From positions 1-25,373 of the forward strand of contig CALBHI010000321.1 in NCBI GenBank assembly GCA_937894535.1: DNA of 25,373 nt, in the 5' to 3' direction. Every line of letters starts with the position of its first letter. Position 1 is the first letter of the stretch. Source of the DNA: an uncultured Verrucomicrobiota bacterium (GTDB lineage: Bacteria; Verrucomicrobiota; Kiritimatiellia; CAIVKH01). A program made the position numbers and the translations under genes. The notes beneath the pieces were generated by a model. It made no database searches and was not told the DNA's origin. It saw only the letters and a list, made by a program, of their open reading frames with translations. Positions 12,601-18,663 of the stretch are shown here, one piece after another.

Positions 12601-15600
12601 GCGCACGCTGGGCTCGATGCCCTGGGCGAAGGCACGCGTCAGCACCGCGGCGCTGTCCGACCGGTTGGTCGCATCCTGCACCACGATGCGCTGGAGTACG
12701 ATGTTGGTGGAACTTTCCACGAAGAAACCACTGACAAACAAGCCGGCCCCGGCATCGGAGATGTTGGCCGCGGAACGGTAATGAATGGCCTCGTAGGTGA
12801 TGTTGGTCGATCCCCGGGTGATAAAACCGCGGGAACCGTTGGTCACCAACAGATCCCGGAACAGGTAGTTAGCCAGCCCATTGGCGGTGATGACCGGCCC
12901 TTGGCGGGCCAGGTTGATCCGCGTGCCCCCGGCGGAGGCGTTGGTACTGCCCTGCACCACCACCGGGTTAGTGGCGACCGCGCTGCTGTAGTTCGCATCG
13001 AGGGTAACGGTGTTCGTGAAGGTGTAGGAGCCGGTATCGATGAGTACGCGGTCGCCCGGCGCGGGGATGTAGCGGGTAAAGATGTCGCGCAGGCTGGCGA
13101 CCGGGGTGGCCGCGGTCAGGCCGTCGTTGGTCGAGTTGTCGATCGCGGTGGTGTACACGTCACCGGTGGTGCTGGCATCGTTGATGTAGTAGGTGATCGC
13201 GCCGTTGTTGAGGGTGAACGCGACGGCCGAGGTGGCGGCAACCGACGGATCGGTTTGACTGGTGATGCGCCAGCGCCCCAGCGGCGTGGAGGGCAGACCG
13301 GTGCTGTCCCAGAGATACGACCCGGCGGAGGCGGCGAGGTTGGTGCCGATGTTCGTCCAGGTCACCCCGTTGTCGAAGGAATAATCGACAAAGACCTGGT
13401 GCCCGGTCACCGCGCTGTTGGCGAACCAGTAAAACACATTCGTGCCGCGCATCGTGCCGCCGTTGTTCAGGGTCAAGGTCAGCAGCAGGCCGTTGGTCGG
13501 ACTCCGGCTGGCCTCGGGGTGGTTGCCGTACAGGCCGATGTTGATGCGGCCGCCGTTGGGTGCCGGTTCGGCGGCAAAGGCAAAGGATGGATCACCGGCG
13601 TCAATCATGACCGAACTGACGAGGTCGGTCACCACGGCGCAACTGGCGCTGACAAACCGACCGGCCGTGCTCTGCAGGTGGAAATCGCGGGTGGCGGGAT
13701 TGACAAAGCCGGCGGCATGGCTCAACGAGCGGAGGTCGTTGGTGGTAGCCTGCTGCCAACTCGACAAGAATTTCAGCAACTTGCCGTTCAACGAGGCGAC
13801 ATCGGCGAGGTTGTCGGCGAGGATGTTGTTGTAATCCGAACGGAATATCCCGTCGATCGTGCCGATCAGAACGAACCGGCCTTCGCCGGCAACCTGGAGG
13901 ACATTGTTGGTCAGGTTGACCGATCCGCCGAGGATACGCACGGCGCTGCCGCCATTCGACCAGATCACCGAATTCAGCACGCGGGTTGCGGCGTTGGAGA
14001 GGCCGAACCAGCCGGAACCGTTGTGCGCGAAGGTGGAGTTGCGGAAGGTGATCCCGGATCCGTTCCGGACATCAACTGCATTGGTTACGGCGTTGTACAC
14101 CCGCAACCCGTCGAAGGACAGGTTTTCGCCGCGGTCGGACCGGACGCCCGACCCGGCTTGCCGGATGATGATATTGGAGACGGCGATGTGTTTCGCGTTG
14201 GTCATGAACAAACCCGAACCGGCGGCGTTCAGGTTGCCGGACAACTCGACCAAGGGCTCGCCTCCCCCGCTGCAGAGGGTTGCACCGACGATGCTGATCG
14301 AGGAGGTGGCAACGCCTTGATCCAGCGGTCCGATGACCACGCCGGCTCCAACCGAGTAGGTTCCGTTGTCAATGCGGATCGTATCCCCACCCTCCAGGTC
14401 GTACCGGTCGAACACGGCGGACAAGGAGTTCAGCGGGCGGTTGGACGAAGCCACCCAGTTGGTCGCGGAACCGGCGGCGGTGGTGAACACATCACCTGCG
14501 GTCGAGGCGTTGTTCACGAAGAACGTCAGCGGTTGGTTGCGGACCGAGAAGAAGTTCGTGGTCTGGTTGAACAGATTGGTGTTGTCCAGCGAGGTGACCC
14601 GCCACAATCCCGGGGCGAAGCTGTTGGTGGTGGTCGTGTTCCAGGCCAGGAACTCGGCGGAAGCGAGCGACCCGGTCGACAGCATGCTCCAAGTCTCACC
14701 ACCATCCGGCGAAACCTCGACACGCACCAGCGCATCGGTAGCAAGGCCGGAGGCGACCCAGTGCAGGGTCGCCGTGCCGCGAACCCAGCCACCCTGAGTC
14801 AGGTTGGCCGCGTACAGACGGGCGAAATCAATGCGGCTGGCCTCGACCGTATTGCCGAAGATGCCGATGTTGATGCGGCCGCCGTTGGGTGCGGTCTCGT
14901 TGCTGAAATCAGCGGTTGGATCGCCGGCATCGATCAGGGGAGAGGTGGTGGTATCGGTGGTCCACCCGAGGATCGGATCGAAGCGCCCCTGCACGGTTTG
15001 GCTGCGCGGATGGAAATCGCCGAGGTTGGGGTTGGCGAACTGCGGATCCAGGTCGGTGGTGAAACGGTCCTGACCGGTTTCGGACTGCCAGGCCCCGAGG
15101 GTATTGATGTCCCGCCCGGCGCCGATCACGTTGGCGATGGAGGCATTGTTCTCGACGTAATAGCTGTTGTAGTCGGCGGTGACATTGGTGGTGCCGGGCA
15201 CCCCGTAGATGGCCGAGGACGATCCGCGCGCGGCGAACGCGCTGTTGGTCACGAACAGCCGCGCTCCGCTGGTGCGGACGGCGTTCGAGGCGTTCATCCA
15301 GAACACCGAGTGGGCAATGGTGATGTTACTGCCGCCGCTGATCTGCATGCCATCAAGGGCATTCTGGCGGCTTACCACATACCGCAACACGATGTCGCTG
15401 GCGTTGTTGAGCAGGACACCGTTCTGGAAGTTGGTCTCCAGGTTAATCCGCTCGAGCAGGATGCGACTGGCCCCGGATATCGATACGCCATGGGTGCGGC
15501 GCTGAATGGTCAGGTCGCGCAGGGCGAAGTCCTGCAGGCCGGAGGTCAGGGTAAAGGCCGGCGTGGTGGCGGTCGGCGGACCGCGGATGATCGTCCCGCC

Positions 15601-18543
15601 CGCCAGTTTGTTGGTGCTGCCCTGGATCACCGTCGGGTTGCCGTTGGTGCCGGATTGCAGCGGGGAGACCGTGATGGTGATGGAATTGTCGTATACACCG
15701 GTATCGATGTAGATGACATCTCCGGCGGCGAGGGTGAAGTTGGTCAGGATGCCGTTGACCGACGCCTTGGGCAGGTCGATGGTGGTACCCAGGTTCACAT
15801 CGTTGCCGGGGGCGGTGCAGTACACATCGCCGGCGGTGGAGGCATCGTTGACATAATACCGGTACGGACCGTTGCGGAAGGTGAAGTCGATCCGGTTCGA
15901 GGCGGCCACGGAGGTGTCGGATTCCAGCACGATGCGCCACCGCGTATTCCGCGAGGAGGTGAAATTGGTGTTCACCACGGTATAGATCCCGCTGGTGGCG
16001 CTTACATTGGTGGCAAACGTGTTCCAGGAATTCCCGGAGTTGAAGGAGAATTCAATCCGCACGGTCGCCCCGGTGGGGAGGTTGCCGTAATTCCAGCGGA
16101 TGGCGTCGGTCAACACATTCAATTGCCCGCCATCGTTGTAGGTCAAGGCCTGGAGCCAGGCATTGGTGCGGCTGCGGCTGGCCAACAGGGTGCCACCGAA
16201 CTTGCCGGCATTGATCCGTTGTCCGTTGGGCGAAGACTCGTTGGTCCATGCGGTAGAAGCCGGATCACCGTAGTCGATCAACGGCGAATGGGTGGTATCC
16301 ACGACAAAGTTCGTGGTGACGGGATCGTACCGGCCGACGATGCTGCGCGGGAAGAACCACATGTTGGTCGGATTGGAAAACTGCGGATCGGCGAAGGTGG
16401 AGTTGTTCCAGCCGGAAAGGGACTTCTGGAGGGCATTCAAATCGGGAAAACCACCGCCGAGCAACGTATTCCAGAATATGTTGTAATCGAAGGATTGCGA
16501 AACCGCCGTAACAAAACTGGTGCTGCCCACCAGGATGCTGTTGCCGATGGTCATGAAGGTGGAAGGCGAATTGAAGGCGGCAAGGTTGTTGCTCCAGCTG
16601 ATGCCATTCAACCAGGTATTGCCGGATGAGCTGTTGCCGGCCAGCAAGCCGGTGCCGTTGAAGGCGGCCACCGCGCCGATAAACTGGTTGTTTTGCGAGG
16701 ACCAGACCCGGTAGCCGGTGGTATTTTCCCGGGAGATGACCTGGCGAATGATCGAGTCGCGCACGTTCTCGAAAAAGTTCACGCCGACACTGCCGATCCG
16801 GGTGGTCAGGTTGCGCAACTCGATAAAGGTGGTCGCGTTCAGGTTGAACACATCAAACGACACGCTGTTGCGGCTGAACACCGTCGAGGCATTGAAGTTC
16901 GTGCTGCCCTGGATCACCACATACCGGTTGGTTTCGCCGTAGGTCCGGTTATCAATAAAGATCGTCACCCCGGTGTAGGAACCGGAGTCGACATAAACAA
17001 TGTGGTCGCCGCGCAGCACATAGTTGGTCAGCACCGACATCAAGGTGGCTTTCGGTGTTGCCGGCGAAGCGCCGTCATTGGCGTCGTTGCCAACCGTTGT
17101 CGTGTAGATATCTCCGGCGGTTGAATTGTCGTTCACGTAATAAGGCACCAGACCGAGCCCGCGCAGGGCGAAGGGGATCCGGTTGGTGTCGGCGGACAGG
17201 GTCGCCTCGCAGGTCACCCGCCACCGGGCAATCGGGGAAGAGGTAATGGAGCTGGCATTCCACAGAAACGAGCTGTTGTACGCGGGCACGTTCGACGCGA
17301 TCAGCAACCAGCTGACCCCGTTGTTCAACGAATACTCAAGGCGCACCGTGGCCGAACTCGGAACCCCGGAGGCCAACCAACGCAGGCTGTTGGTCCCGTA
17401 GAAGGTGCCGCCATCGTTGTACGACAACACCTGCATGCACGGGTTGGTGCGGCTGCGGCTGGCATCCGGCAGACCGCCATACAGACCGATGTTCAAACGG
17501 CCGCCGTTGGGGGCCGGTTCGTTGGTCCATGCCGTGGACTGCGGATTGCCGAAGTCGATCAGAATGGAATGCACGGCGTCGGTGACGATCAGCCCGGTCA
17601 CCGGATTAAACCGGCCCTGCACACTTTGCGGCCGGAAGTCCAAGCCACCCGGGTTGGCGAAACGCGGATCCGCCACGGTGCTGAAGAAATTGGTTGCCGA
17701 GGCCGCCTGCAGATCGGTCAGGTTGACCAGGTAATTGGTGCTGCCACCCGGCCCGCTGCGGTTGAGCACGTAGTTGATGTTCCAGAACACGTTGTAATCG
17801 CCGCGCCACCAGGATCGGTTGAACACCGTGCCGCCCACAAACACGCTGTTGTGCACCGTGTCCGTGTCGGAGAACGCACCATCAATGTGGGTGGTGTTGT
17901 TCCAGAACACGCTTTGGTCCACGAAGAAACCGCGCGGAAAAGCCCCGGCCAAACCGAGGGCAGCTACACCCACCGAGTTGCTGACAAACAAACACCGGAA
18001 GATGCGGCTGTCTCCGGTGCCCGAACCGATGCCGACATCCATGCCGCGCGTATTGCTGACAAACCAGCAGTCATCAAACTGAGGACGCCGCGTGGCATGC
18101 GCCGACCAAGCCACACCGGCCGTCGAGTTGCGGAAAATCAGGTTGCGGAAGTTGACGAAGTTGGCATTCAGTTGCACCGCTATGCCGCCCGGCGAGGTAA
18201 GCGTCGTACCGCCTGCCTGGTAGTTGGTGCTGCCGATGATCACGATGTTGCTGATGGCTGTGCCGACATGGTTCGTCCCGATGGTCACGCTGTTTGTGTA
18301 CACACCCGTATCGATGTACACCACATTGCCCGGCACCAACGAAACCGTCGCCAACAAGTTGGTCAACGTCCGCTTCGGCTCCGACGGCAAGGTTCCGCTG
18401 TTGGCATCGTTGCCAATGGCGGTGGTGTACACATCACCGTTGGTCACGGTGTTGTTGATGTAGTAGACGGAGGATTGCGCCTCACGCCCCCACCCAACCC
18501 CGACACACCAGAAAATAAAAAGAAGCAACCAATTACGCGGCAT
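619..18543 (-). CDS. Giant secreted modular beta-helix repeat protein (about 5,974 residues)
   Basis: One frame of nearly 18 kb without interruption encodes a cysteine-poor, Asn/Thr/Ser/Gly-rich protein of roughly 0.6 MDa. I chose the ATG at 18543 because it places MPRN before the hydrophobic stretch WLLLFIFWCVGVGWG, a typical Sec signal peptide ending near residues 20-25. In-frame ATGs upstream at 18573 (preceded by GGATGG) and 18606 are alternatives, and no strong ribosome site precedes any of them. The mature part is 13 diverged modules. Each has a head (YVND, GDVYTTA, PGD.VYVDTG.Y), an irregular right-handed beta-helix with GSTN...GG near its start, an ADYN segment, a closing IDAGDP...PNGGRINIG.YGNT motif, and a beta-sandwich (VR.EYS.N.G..W...ASN, then RWRV.SE). 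The last 87 residues differ and end YRVLWLGTNGVPYQ. No catalytic site, LPXTG, PEP-CTERM or obvious type IX signal is visible. A surface adhesin or fibre role is inference. Confidence 0.9.
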   Translation of the reverse strand: MPRNWLLLFIFWCVGVGWGREAQSSVYYINNTVTNGDVYTTAIGNDANSGTLPSEPKRTLTNLLATVSLVPGNVVYIDTGVYTNSVTIGTNHVGTAISNIVIIGSTNYQAGGTTLTSPGGIAVQLNANFVNFRNLIFRNSTAGVAWSAHATRRPQFDDCWFVSNTRGMDVGIGSGTGDSRIFRCLFVSNSVGVAALGLAGAFPRGFFVDQSVFWNNTTHIDGAFSDTDTVHNSVFVGGTVFNRSWWRGDYNVFWNINYVLNRSGPGGSTNYLVNLTDLQAASATNFFSTVADPRFANPGGLDFRPQSVQGRFNPVTGLIVTDAVHSILIDFGNPQSTAWTNEPAPNGGRLNIGLYGGLPDASRSRTNPCMQVLSYNDGGTFYGTNSLRWLASGVPSSATVRLEYSLNNGVSWLLIASNVPAYNSSFLWNASSITSSPIARWRVTCEATLSADTNRIPFALRGLGLVPYYVNDNSTAGDIYTTTVGNDANDGASPATPKATLMSVLTNYVLRGDHIVYVDSGSYTGVTIFIDNRTYGETNRYVVIQGSTNFNASTVFSRNSVSFDVFNLNATTFIELRNLTTRIGSVGVNFFENVRDSIIRQVISRENTTGYRVWSSQNNQFIGAVAAFNGTGLLAGNSSSGNTWLNGISWSNNLAAFNSPSTFMTIGNSILVGSTSFVTAVSQSFDYNIFWNTLLGGGFPDLNALQKSLSGWNNSTFADPQFSNPTNMWFFPRSIVGRYDPVTTNFVVDTTHSPLIDYGDPASTAWTNESSPNGQRINAGKFGGTLLASRSRTNAWLQALTYNDGGQLNVLTDAIRWNYGNLPTGATVRIEFSFNSGNSWNTFATNVSATSGIYTVVNTNFTSSRNTRWRIVLESDTSVAASNRIDFTFRNGPYRYYVNDASTAGDVYCTAPGNDVNLGTTIDLPKASVNGILTNFTLAAGDVIYIDTGVYDNSITITVSPLQSGTNGNPTVIQGSTNKLAGGTIIRGPPTATTPAFTLTSGLQDFALRDLTIQRRTHGVSISGASRILLERINLETNFQNGVLLNNASDIVLRYVVSRQNALDGMQISGGSNITIAHSVFWMNASNAVRTSGARLFVTNSAFAARGSSSAIYGVPGTTNVTADYNSYYVENNASIANVIGAGRDINTLGAWQSETGQDRFTTDLDPQFANPNLGDFHPRSQTVQGRFDPILGWTTDTTTSPLIDAGDPTADFSNETAPNGGRINIGIFGNTVEASRIDFARLYAANLTQGGWVRGTATLHWVASGLATDALVRVEVSPDGGETWSMLSTGSLASAEFLAWNTTTTNSFAPGLWRVTSLDNTNLFNQTTNFFSVRNQPLTFFVNNASTAGDVFTTAAGSATNWVASSNRPLNSLSAVFDRYDLEGGDTIRIDNGTYSVGAGVVIGPLDQGVATSSISIVGATLCSGGGEPLVELSGNLNAAGSGLFMTNAKHIAVSNIIIRQAGSGVRSDRGENLSFDGLRVYNAVTNAVDVRNGSGITFRNSTFAHNGSGWFGLSNAATRVLNSVIWSNGGSAVRILGGSVNLTNNVLQVAGEGRFVLIGTIDGIFRSDYNNILADNLADVASLNGKLLKFLSSWQQATTNDLRSLSHAAGFVNPATRDFHLQSTAGRFVSASCAVVTDLVSSVMIDAGDPSFAFAAEPAPNGGRINIGLYGNHPEASRSPTNGLLLTLTLNNGGTMRGTNVFYWFANSAVTGHQVFVDYSFDNGVTWTNIGTNLAASAGSYLWDSTGLPSTPLGRWRITSQTDPSVAATSAVAFTLNNGAITYYINDASTTGDVYTTAIDNSTNDGLTAATPVASLRDIFTRYIPAPGDRVLIDTGSYTFTNTVTLDANYSSAVATNPVVVQGSTNASAGGTRINLARQGPVITANGLANYLFRDLLVTNGSRGFITRGSTNITYEAIHYRSAANISDAGAGLFVSGFFVESSTNIVLQRIVVQDATNRSDSAAVLTRAFAQGIEPSVRILNGVLWSNSFSVRALSASRIFLTNTLISASGPGKFALDLALGSSIQSDYNNVQIGDGAQFARLFETISATAPAMSAPLLFRNATAWQQFTGQDTNSLTMNPEFVEPENGNFSLRSRVGRYTPSGLVTDAVTSIMIDAGNPTHAFALEPAPNGSQVNLGHEGNTPAASLSTTSQTLFIRSYNDGGNVSGTNVVLRWDVRGDFTGTTVQVRLSSNNGLSWIGLASNIPTYNLQYSFNSLTVSSGFNYIWSVVYEPQPGINTRSDLPFAVRNTNVAFYVNDDVLAGDTYTTAIGISTNTGLTPNQPKRHLREVLDAYDLEPGDWVYIDTGVYALGDVTRIDQEDTGNATNPVYVIGSTNTSLGGSIFAGYGIYIEAGRGLVIENLNFEPVNTILPFGVAMQASTNVTLNNLRVTAAESSFSVSNSVAVTLRNSISRAARNRGLNTFNSRNVRFDHGVIWASTNRAVTDIAGVTITHSVLGASGSGRLLFEGPSTANLQANYNTYYVTDGARIGRISFPNESFAREYNSLTAWTRDTGRDANSLSTDPRFIDASQGRFHLRSQAGRWNPETLAFELDAETSPLVDAADPVAPFNFEQEPNGGRANIGPFGNTYQASLTPTNPVLLVGSLNDGGSVSGTNVTLYWVARGAATAHTARVEFSGDEGVTWTVIASNLPPGVSSVTWDTTLIPSTVLGFWRVVSETDPSVSGMSERPFAVRNGPVFFYVNDANATGDVYTTATGLSTNNGATPLTPMLSIAQVIARYDVITGDVIYVDTGWYSNNTSIVIDQLDVGFRLVGSTNTTAGGSRLFFNGTPEGIRLFRAPGVSIEHFRMSGANLGIAVIQSADVNLRHLELSGGNIGVSIEQSARTVMRNSAIRNANTGINLQQGTATDLGNLVLWSNATTAINANISDLSVFNSVFGVFGGPDKFAYILSQSTLAADYNAFHLVNGGWVGRQTVTGSKFPREWDKVGTWSRDTERDLRSLSGDPGFANAAQADFHPLSTAGRFDPATGTFVLDGATSPLVDAGSPFSPFALETSPNGGRVDIGMYGNSAEASRSPADGRLLAARFGDGGRAEGASVALTWRALGVASSHTVRVEYSTNNGAAWLLVQSNIAASAELLFTDTGSSAAWLGRWRVTSENDPGIAATNATPFQFRNQPLALYVNDGFTTGDVYSVVAGDNFNTGISPASPRLSLASVIADYDLEPGDTVYVDTGEYLLTTPVVIDQWDAFTEYNNLSSLLAGNPTLTIRGSTNEVNGGSRFIALNGSTAFALSEAYGVRLLHLGIRHFPVSSGTSITAVDAPFSSFDWVSMFFGNKGITLSDSYESRLRNLVAFGYNDIAIDVRRSTNVLLQSSVLYENQIGVNIADLSVLRARNNVLFMRKTDAVGWSRNDGPVISSIGILDADYNVLFASTNAFIAELRGAQYPGARRRFQRMVNWQNDTGLDLRSFQSDPRFANAAAGDFHPQSPFGRFVTGVGYITNGLDQLSPLIDAGDPSFSFGAEPAPNGSRINIGLYGNTAQASISPTNGTLQVVTFRDGGRGSSNIVLRWHSSGPVNSQLVHLEFSNDGGSTWTNIATNVVAVNQSYEWDSADFGRAAAGLWRISSQTDPSLSSTNEVFFALTQDGSIPYFVNDANTGGDVFTTAVGNNSNNGFLPSTPKASLQALLNEVDLEPGDVVYVDTGNYAGNIDIVIGELDSGSSNRPVVIRGSTNLTSNGTVFDRITKQGNAIRVDRAEGVKLQDLTVINGENGVGIELSKSVTLENVRAVENRLNGVLVAGSTGTRLQNNLLWKNGTNGVALAQRAVGEVLSGAEADLFNNTIWGSRNAVNVGVGAQISARNNLMQASGSEGRIYLLGLEVTNVVADYNAYYRQANALLAERVVGFGGNQFFPRLLDWQRDRGNDLRSLSHDPQIVNAAIGDFALQSASGRFQLNGTLTNDPFEVYSPLIDTGDPTFIATNESLPNGARVNIGHYGNTTLASRSRTNGWLVALSLNDGGLIRGTNTIRWAAGNWPTNSRVRFEYALNGVDYSVVASNIPVYTDGFVWDASGEPVTQLARWRVISETDTNTLVSVASPFTIKNQALQVYVNDANTSGDIYTTAVGSDTNDGLAINRPLLDPGAALDRYPFGPGDVLYVDTGSYFVTNPLGMRLGLVGDVLKSGEPGSPIRLVGSTNTAGGGSVIQGNPFSPAGFRINETKHIDLSHLTFVGNSNGLEITSAEDINLNWVGVRNNVNGFVMNNVISGRFSRAAAWSNQRWGLQVNGAYSSISWNNGAMFANVSGAVQHVFGSLQVNNSAFVTAPTNTSVIIEINSSVAAYSGDYNVFWTGTNTTLMSDSSLGIRFGALSEWQKAWNADLRSIRTDPLFVNPSSGDFHLLSQNGRYSPFLPGFVFSDTATSWAIDAGDPALPSNLETLPNGNRINVGRFGNTTEASRSTTSAGLLAVAMRDGGIAPTPLPLIWLARGVNSNATVTLEYSVNGGIVWEPVITGYPATNGQYVWDSGSITSTPIALWRVTLDALPSVADTSGVFTIRNGPIRYFVNDSSTTGDIYTTSAGDPDNIGTVSNAPMSSISAVLARYNLEGGDTIYVDTGFYALTNNIRILADDSGVVTNRMVIQGSTNWFEGGTILHRVVTNAFAPPDQNNESVIELVNVSHIELADMVLEGANIGIYFNNIQPTPGNMYFRNLLIRDCGFSGINMNQSSSNTLERVVVTRGSGDGINVAGSDLYLLNSIIWSNAGDGIAASGGGLRISNSVLHAYGNVTNGALALNQTLLLADYNNFFVQGGASYAVLSGEPIAGLPQFTQRTTQNVHSVSVDPLFHDAAADDYHPRSPAGRFDPVSGLFVTSDPEFSWIIDTGNPADTFNLETDPNGARRNIGLYGNTSEASRSRTNEWLLAVTAMAGGRIGGIFSLYWFYGNLDPTNRVDLDYSIDSGTNWSTIAVNIPIDQDGYLWNSLSANPFRSPTTKWRVTLVGNTNVNDQTDRIFGLNGPFTFYVNDTNTAGDVYTTSAGDDANLGIASNAPKATLRAILDSWDIDPEDIVLLDTGYYVITSNDIAKVRLDNGGNSVNPVIIRGSTNGVTWDAVGITEGVSGPIVLEIEAAYVELERVSLFSAGIKAAGTNITLRDVSMQRSSVELAGPLGIIENYQVTNGLVKLSGNDVLARSGYVRNGGLELLGDNSRLINSVVAGSNTPLVKISGVNVQVLNNTLVANQTAIQQIESDSLSVVRNNILVANGITGNGYCIETQGGVVQSDFNLFSLRNGAWFGNAQDGLWERLIYWQQNSRQDTNSITGDPVFADEPGGDFRVKSVTGRWNGSGFTADGEHSPAIDAGAPFDEFLNETAPNGNRINIGAFGNTAQASRSRTNAWLYAITMNDGGVLRGTNTLRWLSGAVDPTNRVTLQYSTDGGANWLTIVSDVAVSSGAYVWDASTATNSLDALWRVVLEANTNVQDTTDSIFNIRNDVLSFYVNDTSTTGDVYTTAPGNDANDGRTPATPKATLENLLAAYDTEPSDIIYVDTGVYTSSIIRVIWSRGGSTNGQMVIQGSTNTLNGGTVIRRPTRQGDVMLVNASYVTLRDLVFQNGQRGLTLQTNRFNQLIGIGSSTNDIGVRMIGGSNHIIRSSRIWNNSRIGLDIDAASPVTVQNITFVNNREASIQALASPNLTIQNNIFYHDVATSNAQAAIAGATGTVFTANIDYNVYFFGPASRSNTFIYSTFTNLLTWQRLRFLDFRSAVTNPLFHSVATDDFHLQSQAGRFDTNLQTFVMDTNTSWAIDRGNPFLSFTNETMENGGRINIGAYGNTYYASRGVTNQIVQARTADAFLPISELENPYPLTWYMLNVPFDFNVSVQYSGDGGTEWTTLQSGVPAYQEYIVWTNSPTFNSFNARWRIVGEGPGNTNYWDINDGQIRTFFGVHRVSAISTLPGNSSRIVWRGAWDENYQIQYATNFVRTNREYVWINLGDVTNLTVGGDIPYIDLQASNDVRRVYRVLWLGTNGVPYQ
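883..18465 (-). repeat. Array of 13 diverged protein-coding modules inside the giant gene
   Basis: Module heads begin (minus-strand 5' ends, within a few bases) at 18465, 17142, 15858, 14523, 13191, 11778, 10443, 9123, 7722, 6354, 5004, 3639 and 2217, a period of about 1.28-1.42 kb. That corresponds to residues near 27, 468, 896, 1341, 1785, 2256, 2701, 3141, 3608, 4064, 4514, 4969 and 5443. All 13 copies keep the head, the closing motif (for example LIDAGDP in module 3, AIDAGDP in module 10, AIDRGNP in module 13) and the beta-sandwich. The beta-helix between them differs in length and sequence from copy to copy. The first module's head is slightly off consensus (YINNTVTNGDVY), and the fourth lacks the usual NDG spacer (GSATNWVASSNRP). 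Identity between copies is far from complete, so this is old duplication, not a recent expansion. Confidence 0.9.
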
Positions 18544-18663
18544 AAGGTTGCAAACATAGCGCGTGCTGATCATGTACGTATCCATCCCAGCAAAGAACAT
18601 AACCATAAATGAGTCTAGTGTATACGATAAACCGTTTGCCGGAAACCGCGATTGACCAAGGAA

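Noticed and set aside
8746..16629. A 2,627-codon open frame on the plus strand, with similar long plus-strand frames at 574-3096, 3226-5748 and 17569-18612.
   Set aside because: All are in exact codon register opposite the giant gene, where stops arise only from sense TTA, CTA or TCA codons, which this GC-rich gene rarely uses. The antisense products are Gly/Asp/Val/Arg-rich with no domain motifs or signal sequences. They are shadows.
883..18465. Reading the regular periodicity of the giant gene as a CRISPR-like or satellite DNA repeat.
   Set aside because: The repeat is at protein level with a period above 1.2 kb, the copies are highly diverged in DNA, and one frame is open throughout.
18544..18606. 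Extending the giant protein upstream to the ATG at 18606.
   Set aside because: The extra 21 residues would sit before a clean signal peptide that starts naturally at 18543. A TATACA-like box at 18620-18625 would leave almost no leader for the 18606 start. The choice remains uncertain.
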